A DNA stretch of 64,000 nucleotides, from the NCBI GenBank assembly GCA_034766995.1, contig CM068325.1, positions 895,995 through 959,994 on the forward strand, in the 5' to 3' direction. Below the pieces are notes generated by a model, which saw only the letters and a program-made list of their open reading frames with translations, was not told the DNA's origin and did no database searches. This document shows positions 1-11,638 of this stretch, one piece after another. Position numbers and translations under genes: made by a program. Within the stretch, counting starts at the first letter, position 1. Every line of letters starts with the position of its first letter. The stretch is from Acanthacorydalis orientalis. Its lineage: Eukaryota > Arthropoda > Insecta > Megaloptera > Corydalidae.

Positions 1-2035
1 AATATAACCAGAAATCAAAATAACAACGAAATTTTCTATGTTAAAATACGATTTATGTGTTGAAAGTGACATCAGTTTTCGCTATTTTAAGAAAAACATC
101 GAAAAAGACCAGAATAATATGTAAAATGGACAGATCGAAACATCAACGTTGTATAATTTATTTATATTTTGTCCACTTCTATCGAAATATAACCAGAAAT
201 CAGAATAAAACCGAAAATTTCAATATTAAAATTCGTTTTATGTGTTGAAAATGAGATGTTTTCGCTATTTTAAGCAAAATATCGCCGAAGATGAGAATAA
301 TATGTAAAATTGACGGATCGATACATCAATATTGTATAATTTCTTTAGATATTGTCCGTTTCTATCGAAATATAACAATAAATCACAATAAAAACGAAAA
401 TTTCTCTGTTACAATTAATTTTATGTGTTGAAAATGAGATCAGTTTTCGCTATTTTAAGCAAAATATCGACGAAGACGTGAATAATATGTAAAATTGAAG
501 GATCGGTACATCAATACTGTGTGATTTCTTTAGATTTTGTCCATTTATATCGAAATATATCAAGAAATCACAATAAAAACGAATATTTCTATGCTACATA
601 AAACGAATTTTAACACAGAAATTTAGGTTTTTATTGTCATTTCTGATTATATTTCGATAGAAGTGGACAAAATCTAAAGAAACTATTCAACATTGATGTT
701 TAGATCCGTCAATTTTACATATTATTCTGGTCTTTTTCGATGTTTTTCTTAAAATAGCGAAAACTGATGTCATTTTCAACACATAAATCGTATTTTAACA
801 TAGAATTTTTCGTTGTTATTTTGATATCTTGTTATGTTTCGATAGAAATGGACAAGTTCGATCAGTCAATTTTACATATTAATCACGTCTTGGTCGATAT
901 TTTGCTTAAAATATCGAAAAATGATGTAATTTACAACACATAAAACGACTTTTAACATAGAAACATTCGTTCATATTATAATTTCTTGTTATATTTCGAT
1001 AGAAATTGACAATATCTAAAGAAATTATACAATATTGATGTATCGATCCGTCAATTTTCATATTATTCACTTCTTCGTCGATATTTTGTTTAAAATATCG
1101 AAAACTGATGTAATTTTCAACACATGACACGAATGTTAACATAGAAATATTCCTTTTTATTGTGATTTCTTGTTATATTTCGATACAAATGGAAAATATC
1201 TAAAGAAATTATATAATATTGATGTGACGATCCGTCAATTTTATATATTATTCATGTCTTCGTCGATATTTTGCTTAAAATATAGAAAAATCATGTCATT
1301 TGCAACACACAAAACGAATTTTAACATAGAAATATTCGTTTTTATTGTGATTTCTAGTTATATTTCGATACAAATGGACAATATCTAAACAAATTATACA
1401 ATATTCATGTTTCTATTCGTCAATGTTACATATTATTCACTTCTTCGTCGATATTTTGCTTAAAATAGCAAAAAAGATGTAATTTTCAACACATAAACCA
1501 CTTTTAACATAGAAATATTCCTTTTTATTGTGATTTCTTGTTATATTTCTATAGAAATGGACAATATCTAAAGAAATTTTACAATATTGTTGTGACAATC
1601 CGTCTATTTTACATATTATTCACTTCTTCGTCGATATTTTGCTTAAAATAGTGAAAACTGATGTAATTTTCAACTCATACAACTAATTTTAACATAAAAA
1701 TATTCGTTTTTATTGTGATTTCTTGTTATATTTCGATACAAATGGACAATATCTAAGGAAACTATACAATATTGATGTTTATATCCGTCAATTTTACATA
1801 TTATTCACTACTTAGTGCATATTTAGCTTAAAACATCGAAATCTGATGTAATTTTCCACACGTAAAACTAATTTTAACATAGAAATATTCATTTTTGTTG
1901 TAATTTCTTGTTATATTTCGATAGAAATTGACAATATCTAAAGAAATTATATAATATTGATGTTTCGATCCGTCAATTTGACATATTCTTCACGTCTTCG
2001 TGGATATTTTGCTTGAAATATAAACGTGATTTTCA
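1..2035. repeat. AT-rich ~184-bp satellite array with an orientation switch
   Basis: Imperfect units recur every 183-185 bp, seen for example in the spacing of the ATTTATGTGTTGAAA-type landmark (52, 237, 420) and of CGTCGATATT (1077, 1261, 1446, 1629). Units before about 600 run in one orientation and those after it in the other. The variant at 1-205 recurs as its reverse complement at about 632-832, so the switch is part of a long inverted duplication. No coding frame persists through the units. It lies upstream of the ODAD3-like exons and may sit in an intron of that gene or outside it. Confidence 0.85.
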
Positions 2036-2039
2036 ACAA

Positions 2040-4225
2040 CCAAACTGTGATTTCATATAAACGAGAATTCCATCCACCAGACTCTATTTGCGATAAAATT
2101 TTAATCCCATTATATAGAATTAACTTACTTTTACTGAAATAACACGAAATATGTAAACATTATCGGTAAATTTTGGGAAATTATCACTAAAATCGCGTTT
2201 TTTTGCGTAAAATAGCTATATTTTTCATATAAACATGATTTCCAACTACCAGACTCGAGATTTGCGGTAAACTTTTGTTCCTATTATATAGAACTAACTT
2301 ACTTTTACTGAAATAACACGAAATATGTATACATTATCAGTAAATTTTGTAAAATTATCACTAAAATCATGTTTTGTTCGCTTAATATTGCGATATTTTT
2401 CATATAAAATTGATTTTCAACTACCAGACTCGAGATTTGCCGATAAATTTTGCTACTGTTGTATAGATCTAACTTACTTTTATCGAAATAACAGGTATCA
2501 TGTATACATTATCGGTAAATTTTGTGAAATTCTCACTAAAATCCTGTTTTTTTCGCTTCAAATAGCGATATTTTTCATATAAGCGTGATTTTCAACTACC
2601 AGACTCGTGATTTGCCGATAAATTTTGCTACTATTGTATAGAACTAACTTACTTTTATCGAAATAACACGAAACATGTATACATTATCGGTAAATTTTTT
2701 GAATTTATCACTAAAATCGTGTTTTTTTCGCTGCAAATAGCGATATTTTTCATATAAAAGTGATTTTCAACAACCAGACTCGAGATTTGCCGATAAATTT
2801 TGCTACTATTGTATAGATCTAACTTACTTTTATCGAAATAACACGAATCATGTATACATTATCGGTAAATTTTCTGAAATTATCACTAAAATCCTGTTTT
2901 TTTCGCTTCAAATAGCGATATTTTTCATATAAACGTGATTTTCAACTACCAGACACGATATTTGCCGATAAATTTTGCTACTATTGTATAGAACTAACTT
3001 ACTTTTAACGAAATAACCTAAAACATGTATACATTATAGGGATATTTTGTGAAATTATCACTAAAATCATGTTTTTTTCGCTTAATATTGCGATATTTTT
3101 CATATAAACGTGATTTTCAAATGCCACACTCGAGATTTGCGGATAAATTTTGCTACTATTATAAAGAACTAACTTACTTTTTTCGAAATAACACGAAACA
3201 TGTATACATTATTGGGATATTTTGTGAAATTATCACCAAAAACCCGTTTTTTTCGCTACAAATAGCGATATTTTTCATATAAAAGTGATTTTCAACAACC
3301 AGACTCGAGATTTGCCGATAAATTTTGCTACTATTGTATAGAACTAACTTACTTTTATCGAAATAACACGAAACATGTATACATTATCGGTAAATTTTTT
3401 GAATTTATCACTAAAATCGTGTTTTTTTCGCTTCAAATAGCGATATTTTTCATATAAACGTGATTTTCAACTACCAGACACGATATTTGCGATAAAATTT
3501 TGTTCCTTTTATATAGAACTAACTTACTTTTATCGAAATAACAGGAAATATGTTTACATTATTAGTAAATTTTGTAAAATTATCACTAAAATCATGTTTT
3601 TTTCGCTTAATATTGCGATATTTTTCATATAAACGTGATTTTCAAATGCCACACTCGAGATTTGCGGATAAATTTTGCTACTATTGTAAAGAACTAACTT
3701 ACTTTTATCGAAATAACACGAAACATGTATACATTATCGGTAAATTTTCTGAAATTATCACCAAAAACCCGTTTTTTTCGCTACAAATAGCGATATTTTA
3801 CATATAAACGTGATTTTCAACTACCAGACTCGAGATTTGCCGTAAAATTTTGTTCCTATTATATAGAACTAACTTACTTTTATCGAAATAACACGAAACA
3901 TGTATACATTATTGGGATATTTTGTGAAATTATCACCAAAAACACGTTTTTTTCGCTTCAAATAGCGATATTTTTCATATAAAAGTGATTTTCAACTACC
4001 AGACTCGTGATTTGCCGATAAATTTTGCTACTATTGTATAGATCTAACTTACTTTTATCGAAATAACACGAATCATATATACATTATCAGTAAATTTTTT
4101 GAAATTATCACTAAAATCGTGTTTTTTTCGCTTCAAATATCGATATTTTTCATATAAACGTGATTTTCAACTACCAGACTCGAGATTTGCGGTAAAATTT
4201 TGTTCCTATTATATAGAACTAACAT
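2040..4225 (+). repeat. 175-bp tandem satellite array
   Basis: The landmark CATATAAACGTGATTTT starts at 2401, 2576, 2751, 2926, 3101, 3276, 3451, 3626, 3801, 3976 and 4151, an exact 175-bp step, with slightly more diverged units before 2401. Roughly 12 units are visible. Neighbouring units share alternative variants (for example CTTAATATTG versus CTTCAAATAG), as expected for exchange within an array. The last unit is cut off about 10 bp before the splice acceptor of the first visible ODAD3-like exon, so the array abuts or forms the end of an intron. Confidence 0.93.
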
Positions 4226-4234
4226 ACGCTGCAG

Positions 4235-7200
4235 AACCTGCTGAGGCTGCGCAAGGAGGTGCTCGGGTGGCGTCGCGAGCTCGAAAACGCGATGCGCGGC
4301 GACGCGCAGACGCTGAGGAACACGCTCGCCACGCATCCGGACGTGAAGCGCGCGTTCCAGGAGCACCCGCCGACGGTCAGTCAGTATCGCCGCCGGACCG
4401 ACGGATCTGACCGCTAACGTTCGCGTCCGCAGAGGGTCGTCGAGCACATGAAGCAGATGAACTACGTGAAGAGACGCGAGATGGACCTGCTGAGCTACAG
4501 GATGAAGCAGCGGACCGACGAGCTGATTAGGTGGAAGGTGCGCGCCGCGACCGACTGCCGGACGGGCGGAGACGACGGCGACGATGCTTTGACCGGACTG
4601 CTCGTTGCAGCTCGAGCTCGCCGAACTCGAGGATCGGCTGAAGTACGACACGCTCGGCGACCTGCCGGACGAGGTGCGCGCGCGGATCATCCTCGGCGAT
4701 CTGCAGGACACGCTGCTGAAGAAGGAGGTCGCCGGCTCGGTGCGCGTCAACTTCATAAAGGTGCTCGAGATCATGAAGATGGACGCGCTGTACTTCGACG
4801 CGGTGCTCGACGCGCTGCGGCGCGACGGCGAGAGACAGGGCGGGTGCATACTGCGCGCGGCGCAGCTCGGACAGCTCGCCGTCGAGTACGTCGACGACAG
4901 GAGGCGCGAGTACGCGGCGCTCGAGAAGAACGTGATGGGGAGCATGAAGGAGCGACAGCGGTCGCTGAACCGGGTGCAGGCGAGGACGAGGATGCTCGCG
5001 CAGGACATGAGGACGCTCGTGCGGAAGGACGTGAGTGCTCGGCTCGATCCACACACACGCACACTCTCTCTCTGTCTCTCTCATTTTCATTTCGTCGTAG
5101 AGCGACATCAACGTCAGGAAGAAGCTGGCGAGCACGAGGAGCGAGATCGCGCTCCAGGACGACCTGTTCGAGTTCGACACGGTCCTGAAGTACATCAGCA
5201 ATGTCTGTCTGGTTTCCGTCTACGTCGACATCATACCGCGGATGCAGGATCAGAACCAGCAGACGGAGAAGTGAGTGGCACGGTCGGCCGCGGGAATCGC
5301 GCCTCGGTGTCTTGCACGGATTCGGCCTGCGCGCGCGTCGTCGTCGCCCGAAGACGTCGTCCCGACGTCCCGTCGACCTGGAACCGGGTCTCGGAGACGC
5401 GGACGTCCTCCGCGAGTCGTTCACGGACGCCGAGTGGTACTTCTCCGCAGGCTCGTCGAGCTGGCGAACAGGAGCCGCGAGCGCATCACCGATCTGCTGC
5501 GCAAGAAGGAGCACGCCGAGGTCACGTGCCGTCAGCTCCGGTACGACGCGGAGCCGGACTCGAAGGCCGTGTTCGAGTACAAGAAGCAGAAGAAGAAGCT
5601 GCTCGAGTCGATCGGCGTGCAGGAAGAGCGCGCGCGCGCGAAGAAGCGGCTCGAGGACGTGTGCGGCGCGCGGATCGTCGCGCTGAGGTCCGCGCTGCAG
5701 CAGCTGCTCGACGCGCTCGGGTGCATCGTCGTCGAGAAGGACGAGACGGCGCTCGAGACGGTGCCCGAAGCAGACGAGGGCGAGGACGAGGAGACGCCGA
5801 TCGTCGAGCAGGCGGTCGCGACGGCGCGCGTGACGAGGCCGAAGCCGTGGATGAGGACGGAGCCACTGCCAGAGCCGTTCGAGCTTGACGGTAAGGCGGA
5901 TCGGGAGACGGCGCGCGCAGCTCCCGATCGACGGTCCGGTCATGCTTGCAGCGAAGCGCGTGTTCGAGCTGATAGCCGAGCGGCTGCTCGAGCTGGTGCG
6001 CGTCGCGACGCTCAAGATGGACGCGAAGAAGAGACAGGAGGCCGAGGAGATCTACACGAAGCTCGTCATCGACCTGATGCGGCGCCAGTACGCCGCCGAC
6101 TTCAACGAAGCGCAGGACGTCTGTACGTATTCTGATCGGGGAGGCGGGGCCGAGTGGCGGGGACTGTCATCCTCTCTGTAGATGGGAAGCCGGTCGACGC
6201 TTCCCGGTTCTCGTTTCGAAATTGAGAAAGTAGCCGTGCGTCGCTCGTCCCCCGATCTTCCCGGTTTCTCTCTCATACAAATAACTTAGATACGTTCCCA
6301 CTGGAATGTGAGAACGTGTGTATCGGAAAGAGGGTTAAATTATGTCTCTGACTTATAAGTTTCAAAAGATTTGAAAGAGTTAAGCAGGCCCGTAGCGAAA
6401 ACTTATAAGGCCCGCTGTCGAACGCGCATCAGGATTGAACGTTATGGTCGTTCTTCCTGTAAATAAATCCTTGATTTCGAACGCAGCTACTTCAAGTTAT
6501 ATATTATATATAGTTGAAAAGAGGGTTAAATTCTATATATATCTTGTAAAGTTTAACTCCTCCAAATGGCAGACAGACCCGTAGTAATTTTTTTAAAATG
6601 TCCGCCGTCGAACACTTTCTGTTCCTCTTTCTGTCTGTAAATATCTCCATGTTTTTGGACTCAATTACTTCCAATTAGATACCGTTGAAAAGAGGATTAA
6701 ACTCTATATATATTATGTAAATTTCAACGTTCCAAAATAATAGACAGGCCCGTGGCGGTTTTTTAAAATGTCTGCCGTTAAACAATTATTAAGTTCGCAC
6801 TTGCAGATCGACAATCCCTGTTCCTTCTTATAAATTCCTTCTTGTTTTTCATCTCAGCTATGTCAAGCTGTATATCGTTGGATATAGGGTAAAATTATGT
6901 ATCAATCTGATAAATTTCAACTTTTCAAATTGAAAGACAGGTTCGTAGTAATTTTTTAAAATGTCCACTGTTAAATACTCGCCAAGATCACGCACACACA
7001 AATCATCTGTCCCAGTTTCTTCGTGTAAATAAGTCATTTTTTGAACTCAGCTATGTTAAGTTATATATCGTTGGAAATAACATTAAATTCTGTCTCACAT
7101 TTATAAATTTCATTTTTTCAAAATGATAGACAGGCCCGTAGTAATTTTTTAAAATGTCCACTGTAAAACGCTCACCAAGATCACACACACAAATCATATG

Positions 7201-7765
7201 TCTTTGTTTCTTTCTGTAAATAAGTCATTTTTTGAACTCAGCTATGTTAAGTTATATATCGTTGGATAGAGGGTTAAATTGTGTATAAATTATATAAATT
7301 TCAACTATCCAAAATGATAGACAGGCCCGTAACGATTTTTTAAAATGTCTGTCGTTAAACACTCATTAAGATGGACTGTCCCTGTTTCTTCTTACAAATA
7401 ACTCCCTGTTTTCGATCTCAGCTATCTCAAATTGTATTTCGTTGTAAGGAGGATTAAATCCCGAGAATTCGACTGGTTTTCTTTTTAGAGAGAGACACAT
7501 TTGTAGCCGTGTAACACTTTAAACTGACGTGCGTCGAACGATCCCTCACATATCCTCCTCGCACACTGACCGACCGCTCTCCCTTTCGAATTTCGCAGCC
7601 TTGCTCGAAGGAATGGAGATCGAGGATCCGTCCGTGCCGTCGAGGAACGAGATCAAGGAGCGGAGTCGCTTGCTCGTCGAGGAGAACACGCCTGTCGACG
7701 AGATCGCGCTGCTGGAGGCGAAGGAGGCGAAAGAGGCGAAGATGAAGAAGAAGAAAAAGAAATAA
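4235..7765 (+). CDS. Coiled-coil axonemal protein, ODAD3/CCDC151-like (5' end missing)
   Basis: Seven exons join in one open frame of 537 codons plus stop: 4235-4375, 4433-4537, 4611-5030, 5101-5270, 5451-5890, 5952-6122 and 7599-7765. Every intron has GT/AG ends (donors GTGAGT, GTAAGG, GTACGT among them) and phases agree. The product is rich in charged heptads (long coiled coil), has LEIMKMDALYFDAVLDAL followed by a VDDRRREY stretch, an acidic patch near the seventh tenth, and a Lys-rich end (MKKKKKK). This layout fits the outer dynein arm docking subunit ODAD3/CCDC151, which links outer dynein arms to doublet microtubules in motile cilia or sperm tails. Known family members are near 600 residues, so about 60 N-terminal residues should lie upstream, beyond the satellite. 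Exons are strikingly GC-rich against AT-rich introns. The related ODAD1/CCDC63 family cannot be excluded. Confidence 0.62.
6264..7455 (+). repeat. Intronic 170-195-bp repeat array in the ODAD3-like gene
   Basis: About seven diverged units fill the last intron. Each has an AGGGTTAAATT box (6331, 6522, 6692, 6886, about 7080, 7269, 7451), then an AGACAGGCCCGTAG box, a Phe/Lys-type T-run with AAAATGTC, and a TTCTTCCTGTAAATAA box. The first unit is distinct (AGGCCCGCTGTCGAACGC). The same order of units, with the same distinct first unit, recurs 3' of the gene at 8105-9180. Confidence 0.85.
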
Positions 7766-8104
7766 CGAACGCGGACCCTCGTCGACACTATCATTGTTTT
7801 TTTTCTGCGATGGAAAAGAGACGAACGGAGGCGCCGATTCCGTCGGACACATTTCTCTGTTTACACTAGATTTCTGTTAAATTTTGTTTTTTATTTCTTT
7901 TATATAAAAAAAAATAACAGCACGAGATCTATCGAGTCTAGTGTGCGCTGGAATTGTTTACTGTGTTGGTGTGAGGGAGAGAGGGAGAGACGAACGGTTT
8001 CTTTACAGGGAATGCTTGAGGATGCTTGGAGGAGGACTCAAGTCTTCCAGTCGCTTGGAAATCCAGGACGAAACTTTGCCTCCCTCGTCGTCCCATCTAC
8101 CTGG
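7766..8104. other. 3' flank of the ODAD3-like gene, no gene seen
   Basis: The stop codon is followed by AT-rich sequence ending in a run of A after TTTTATAT at 7898-7915, a possible transcript end, though no AATAAA hexamer stands in the expected place. The stretch 7920-8100 has no persistent frame or recognisable RNA. Confidence 0.5.
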
Positions 8105-9180
8105 CTGTTCTCATACAAATAGCTCGATACGTTTCCACTGGAATATGAAAATTTGCGTATCGCTGGAAATAGGGTTAAATTATTGTCTCTGACTTGTAAT
8201 CTCCAAGATTTAGAAAGGTAAACGGGCCCGTGGGGACAATTTAAAAGGCCCGCCGTCGAACGCACGCCAGTATTGAACGTTCCGGTCGTTCTTCCTGTAA
8301 ATAAATCCCCGTTCTCGAACTCAACTATATAAGACTACATATCGTTGGTAAGTGGGCCGAATTCTATGTAAATTATATAAGTTTCAGTTTTTCAAAATGA
8401 CAGGCCCGTAATATTTTTTTAAAAAATCTACTTCGTTAAATGCTCGTTAAGATTAGACATAGATCGGATGTCGCTGTCTCTTCCTGTAAATTACTCTTTG
8501 TTTTTCAGCACATCTACTTTAAATTATATATCGTTATAAATAGGGTTAAATTCTGTGTAGATTCTATGAATTTTAACTTTTCAAAATCACAGACACGACC
8601 GTAGTGATTTTTTAAATTGTCTGCCATTAAACACTCATCAAGATCACACGAACAGATTGTTAGTCCTGTTTCTTCCTGTAAATAACTCTTTGTTTTTCAG
8701 CACAGCTATTTTAAATTATATATCGTTCGAAAGAGGGTTACATTCTGTATAGATCCTGTAAAGTTTAACGTTTCGAAATTGCAGACAGGCCCGTAGTGAT
8801 TTTTTAAATTGTCTGCCAATAAACACTCATTAAGTTTACACGAACAGATAGTCAATCCTGTCTCTCCCTGTAAATAACTCTTTGGTTTTCAGCACAGCTA
8901 TTTTAAATTATATATCTTTAGAAGGAGGGTTAAATTGTGTATAGATTTTATAAATTTCAACGTTTCAAAGTGGGAGACAGGCCCGTAGGAATTTTTTAAA
9001 ATGTCTGCCATTAATTAATCATTAAGATCACACGAACAGATTGCCTGTCCCTGTCTCTTCCTGTAAATAAATCAACTTATCTATTTTGAATTGTGTCGTT
9101 AGAGGATTAAATTCTGTATAGATCATATACATAGTATAAATGTAAATAAATTTATAAAATTTCTGATTTTTCAAAATGTC
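8105..9180 (+). repeat. Downstream copy of the 170-195-bp repeat array
   Basis: It begins with the same unusual unit as the intronic array (CTCATACAAATAGCT, then AGGCCCGCCGTCGAACGC) and continues with about five units carrying AGACAGGCCCGTAG and CTGTAAATAACTCTTTG boxes. Together with 6264-7455 it flanks the final exon as a direct duplication of the whole array. Confidence 0.85.
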
Positions 9181-9267
9181 TTCATGAACTATCAGTATGT
9201 AGTTATCATTTCAGCTGTGCAGGTCTTACAGATTCATGGATTGTTGACATTTGTGGATCAAAAAAAG

Positions 9268-9335
<68 letters not shown>

Positions 9336-9593
9336 ATGTGAGACAGTGGATGCATAAATAAAATAAGTAAAAAAATAAATGCGTTTTTAAATAGCTCCTA
9401 ATTGTTATATTTGTACAAATAAACTGATATTCATTTAATACAGAACATCATTTCCTTTACGTTGTATACACATTCCAGCCAAGCCAATGGATATTTATGG
9501 ACTTGCCAGTAACCGTTCCACAATTTCAGCAGGATTTATCGTTTTTTTTTTCGATTAGATCCATAATAGTTGATTACATAAATAGTTAAATAC
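9181..9593. repeat. AT-rich spacer with a (TA)n microsatellite
   Basis: Unbroken TA dinucleotides occupy about 9270-9330. The rest has no persistent reading frame and no RNA gene I can recognise. Confidence 0.8.
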
Positions 9594-11140
9594 TCTATCG
9601 TAGGTCAGAGGCTCACATCTCATCACAGGGACGTCTGTTTAGATTCGGGAATTTTTACAGTAAAGTCCGAGAACTCTATCGTAGGTCAGACGTTCACATC
9701 TCGACACAGGAACGTCTGTTTAGATTCGGGAATTTTTACAACAAAGTCCGAATACTTTATCGTAGATCAGAGGTTCACATCTCATGAGAGGGACGTCTGT
9801 TTAGATTCGGGAATTTTTACAGTAAAGTCCGAGCACTCTATCGTAGGTCAGAGGTTCACATCTCATGAGAGGGACGTCTGTTTAGATTCGAGAATTTTTA
9901 CAACAAAGTCCGAGCACTCCATCGTAGGTCAGAGGTTCACATCTCGACACAGGAACGTCTGTTTAGATTCGGGAATTTTTACAACAAAGTCCGAATACTT
10001 TATCGTTGATCAGAGGTTCACATCTCATGAGAGGGACGTCTGTTTAGATTCGGGAATTTTTACAGTAAAGTCCGAGCACTCTATCGTAGGTCAGAGGTTC
10101 ACATCTCATGAGAGGGACGTCTGTTTAGATTCGGGAATTTTTACAACAAAGTCCGAGCACTCCATCGTAGGTCAGAGGTTCACATCTCGACACAGGAACG
10201 TCTGTTTAGATTCGGGAATTTTTACAACAAAGTCCGAATACTTTATCGTTGATCAGAGGTTCACATCTCATGAGAGGGACGTCTGTTTAGATTCGGGAAT
10301 TTTTACAACAAAGTCCGAGCACTCTATCGTAGGTCAGAGGTTCACATCTCGACACAGGAACGTCAGTTTAGATTCGGGAATTTTTACAACAAAGTCCGAG
10401 CACTCTATCGTAGGTCAGAGGTTCACATCCGACACAGGAACGTCTGTTTAGATTCGGGAATTTTTACAACAAAGTCCGAATACTTTATCGTAGATCAGAG
10501 GTTCACATCTCATGAGAGGGACGTCTGTTTAGATTCGGGAATTTTTACAACAAAGTCCGAGCACTCCATCGTAGGTCAGAGGTTCACATCTCGACACAGG
10601 AACGTCTGTTTAGATTCGGGAATTTTTACAACAAAGTCCGAATACTTTATCGTAGATCAGAGGTTCACATCTCATGAGAGGGACGTCTGTTTAGATTCGG
10701 GAATTTTTACAACAAAGTCCGAGCACTCTATCGTAGGTCAGAGGTTCACATCTCGACACAGGAACGTCAGTTTAGATTCGGGAATTTTTACAACAAAGTC
10801 CGAGCACTCTATCGTAGGTCAGAGGTTCACATCCGACACAGGAACGTCTGTTTAGATTCGGGAATTTTTACAACAAAGTCCGAATACTTTATCGTAGATC
10901 AGAGGTTCACATCTCATGAGAGGGACGTCTGTTTAGATTCGGGAATTTTTACAACAAAGTCCGAGCACTCTATCGTAGGTCAGAGGTTCACATCTCATGC
11001 CAGGGACGTCTGTTTAGATTCGAAAATTTTTACAACAAAGTCCGAGCACTCTATCGTAGGTCAGAGGTTCACATCCGACACAGGAACGTCTGTTTAGATT
11101 CAGGAATTTTTACAGTAAAGTCCGCGTACTCTATCGTTGG

Positions 11141-11142
<2 letters not shown>
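9594..11142 (+). repeat. 81-bp tandem array with higher-order trimers (19 units)
   Basis: Units start with TCTATCGTAGGTCAGAGG and end with AAAGTCCGAGCAC; the step is 81 bp, or 80 bp in units with the shorter ACATCCGACACAGG core. Three core types (CATGAGAGGGACG, CATCTCGACACAGGAACG, CATCCGACACAGG) follow one another in trimers of about 243 bp. Units 3-5 equal units 6-8 almost exactly, and units 10-12 equal 15-17. The array ends in a (TA)n tract that leads into duplication copy A. Three badly decayed units of the same repeat precede copy B. Confidence 0.93.

Positions 11143-11204
<62 letters not shown>
11143..11204. repeat. (TA)n microsatellite at the left edge of copy A
   Basis: About 60 bp of pure TA separates the 81-bp array from the first base homologous to copy B. 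Confidence 0.9.
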
Positions 11205-11206
<2 letters not shown>

Positions 11207-11226
11207 CCGTATTCCGAAAGACGCTG

Positions 11227-11234
11227 TGACGTCA
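11227..11234. promoter_or_regulatory. CRE-type palindrome TGACGTCA (copy A)
   Basis: A perfect cAMP-response-element octamer lies at the first bases of the duplicated segment, upstream of the first predicted exon, and is kept in copy B (32543-32550) while flanking bases differ. The match is direct; its use as a CREB/ATF site is inference. Confidence 0.35.
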
Positions 11235-11249
11235 CTCGGCCGATCCCGG

Positions 11250-11604
11250 TTACTCGACCGATTGACGTTCAAATATTTCAAGTCGCCATTGTTGTTAGCG
11301 CGCGCGGTCGCACCGCGTCATCCTCCTGCAAAATTTGTGTTTTCGCGTGGAAAATCTCATCACCGCGGGTGCAAACTGTGTGTAGAAGACGCACGGACGT
11401 GCGAATATTCGACACGCATGGAGAACGGTCGCCGCGTCGTATCGTTTTCGAAGTGTTCCGCGTTTAAATCCGTGGTGACGCGTCGGTACCGACGCGTGCG
11501 TTTGTGTTACTCCAGTGCATGTGAGTACTTGCGTGCGGTTTTGAATTGTTGTCGAATGTGTTTTCAGTGCAGACACACGCACGCAAGCAAATATATATAT
11601 ATAT

Positions 11605-11638
<34 letters not shown>

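Noticed and set aside
4133..6015. Open frames of 309 and 414 codons on the minus strand and several plus frames across the coiled-coil gene
   Set aside because: GC-rich exons leave opposite and shifted frames open. They ignore introns with clean GT/AG signals, are Arg/Ser/Ala-rich without domains, and conflict with the seven-exon model that closes in one frame.
9594..11142. Regular repeats that could suggest a CRISPR array
   Set aside because: The whole 81-bp unit repeats; there are no unique spacers and no cas genes, and the setting is eukaryotic.
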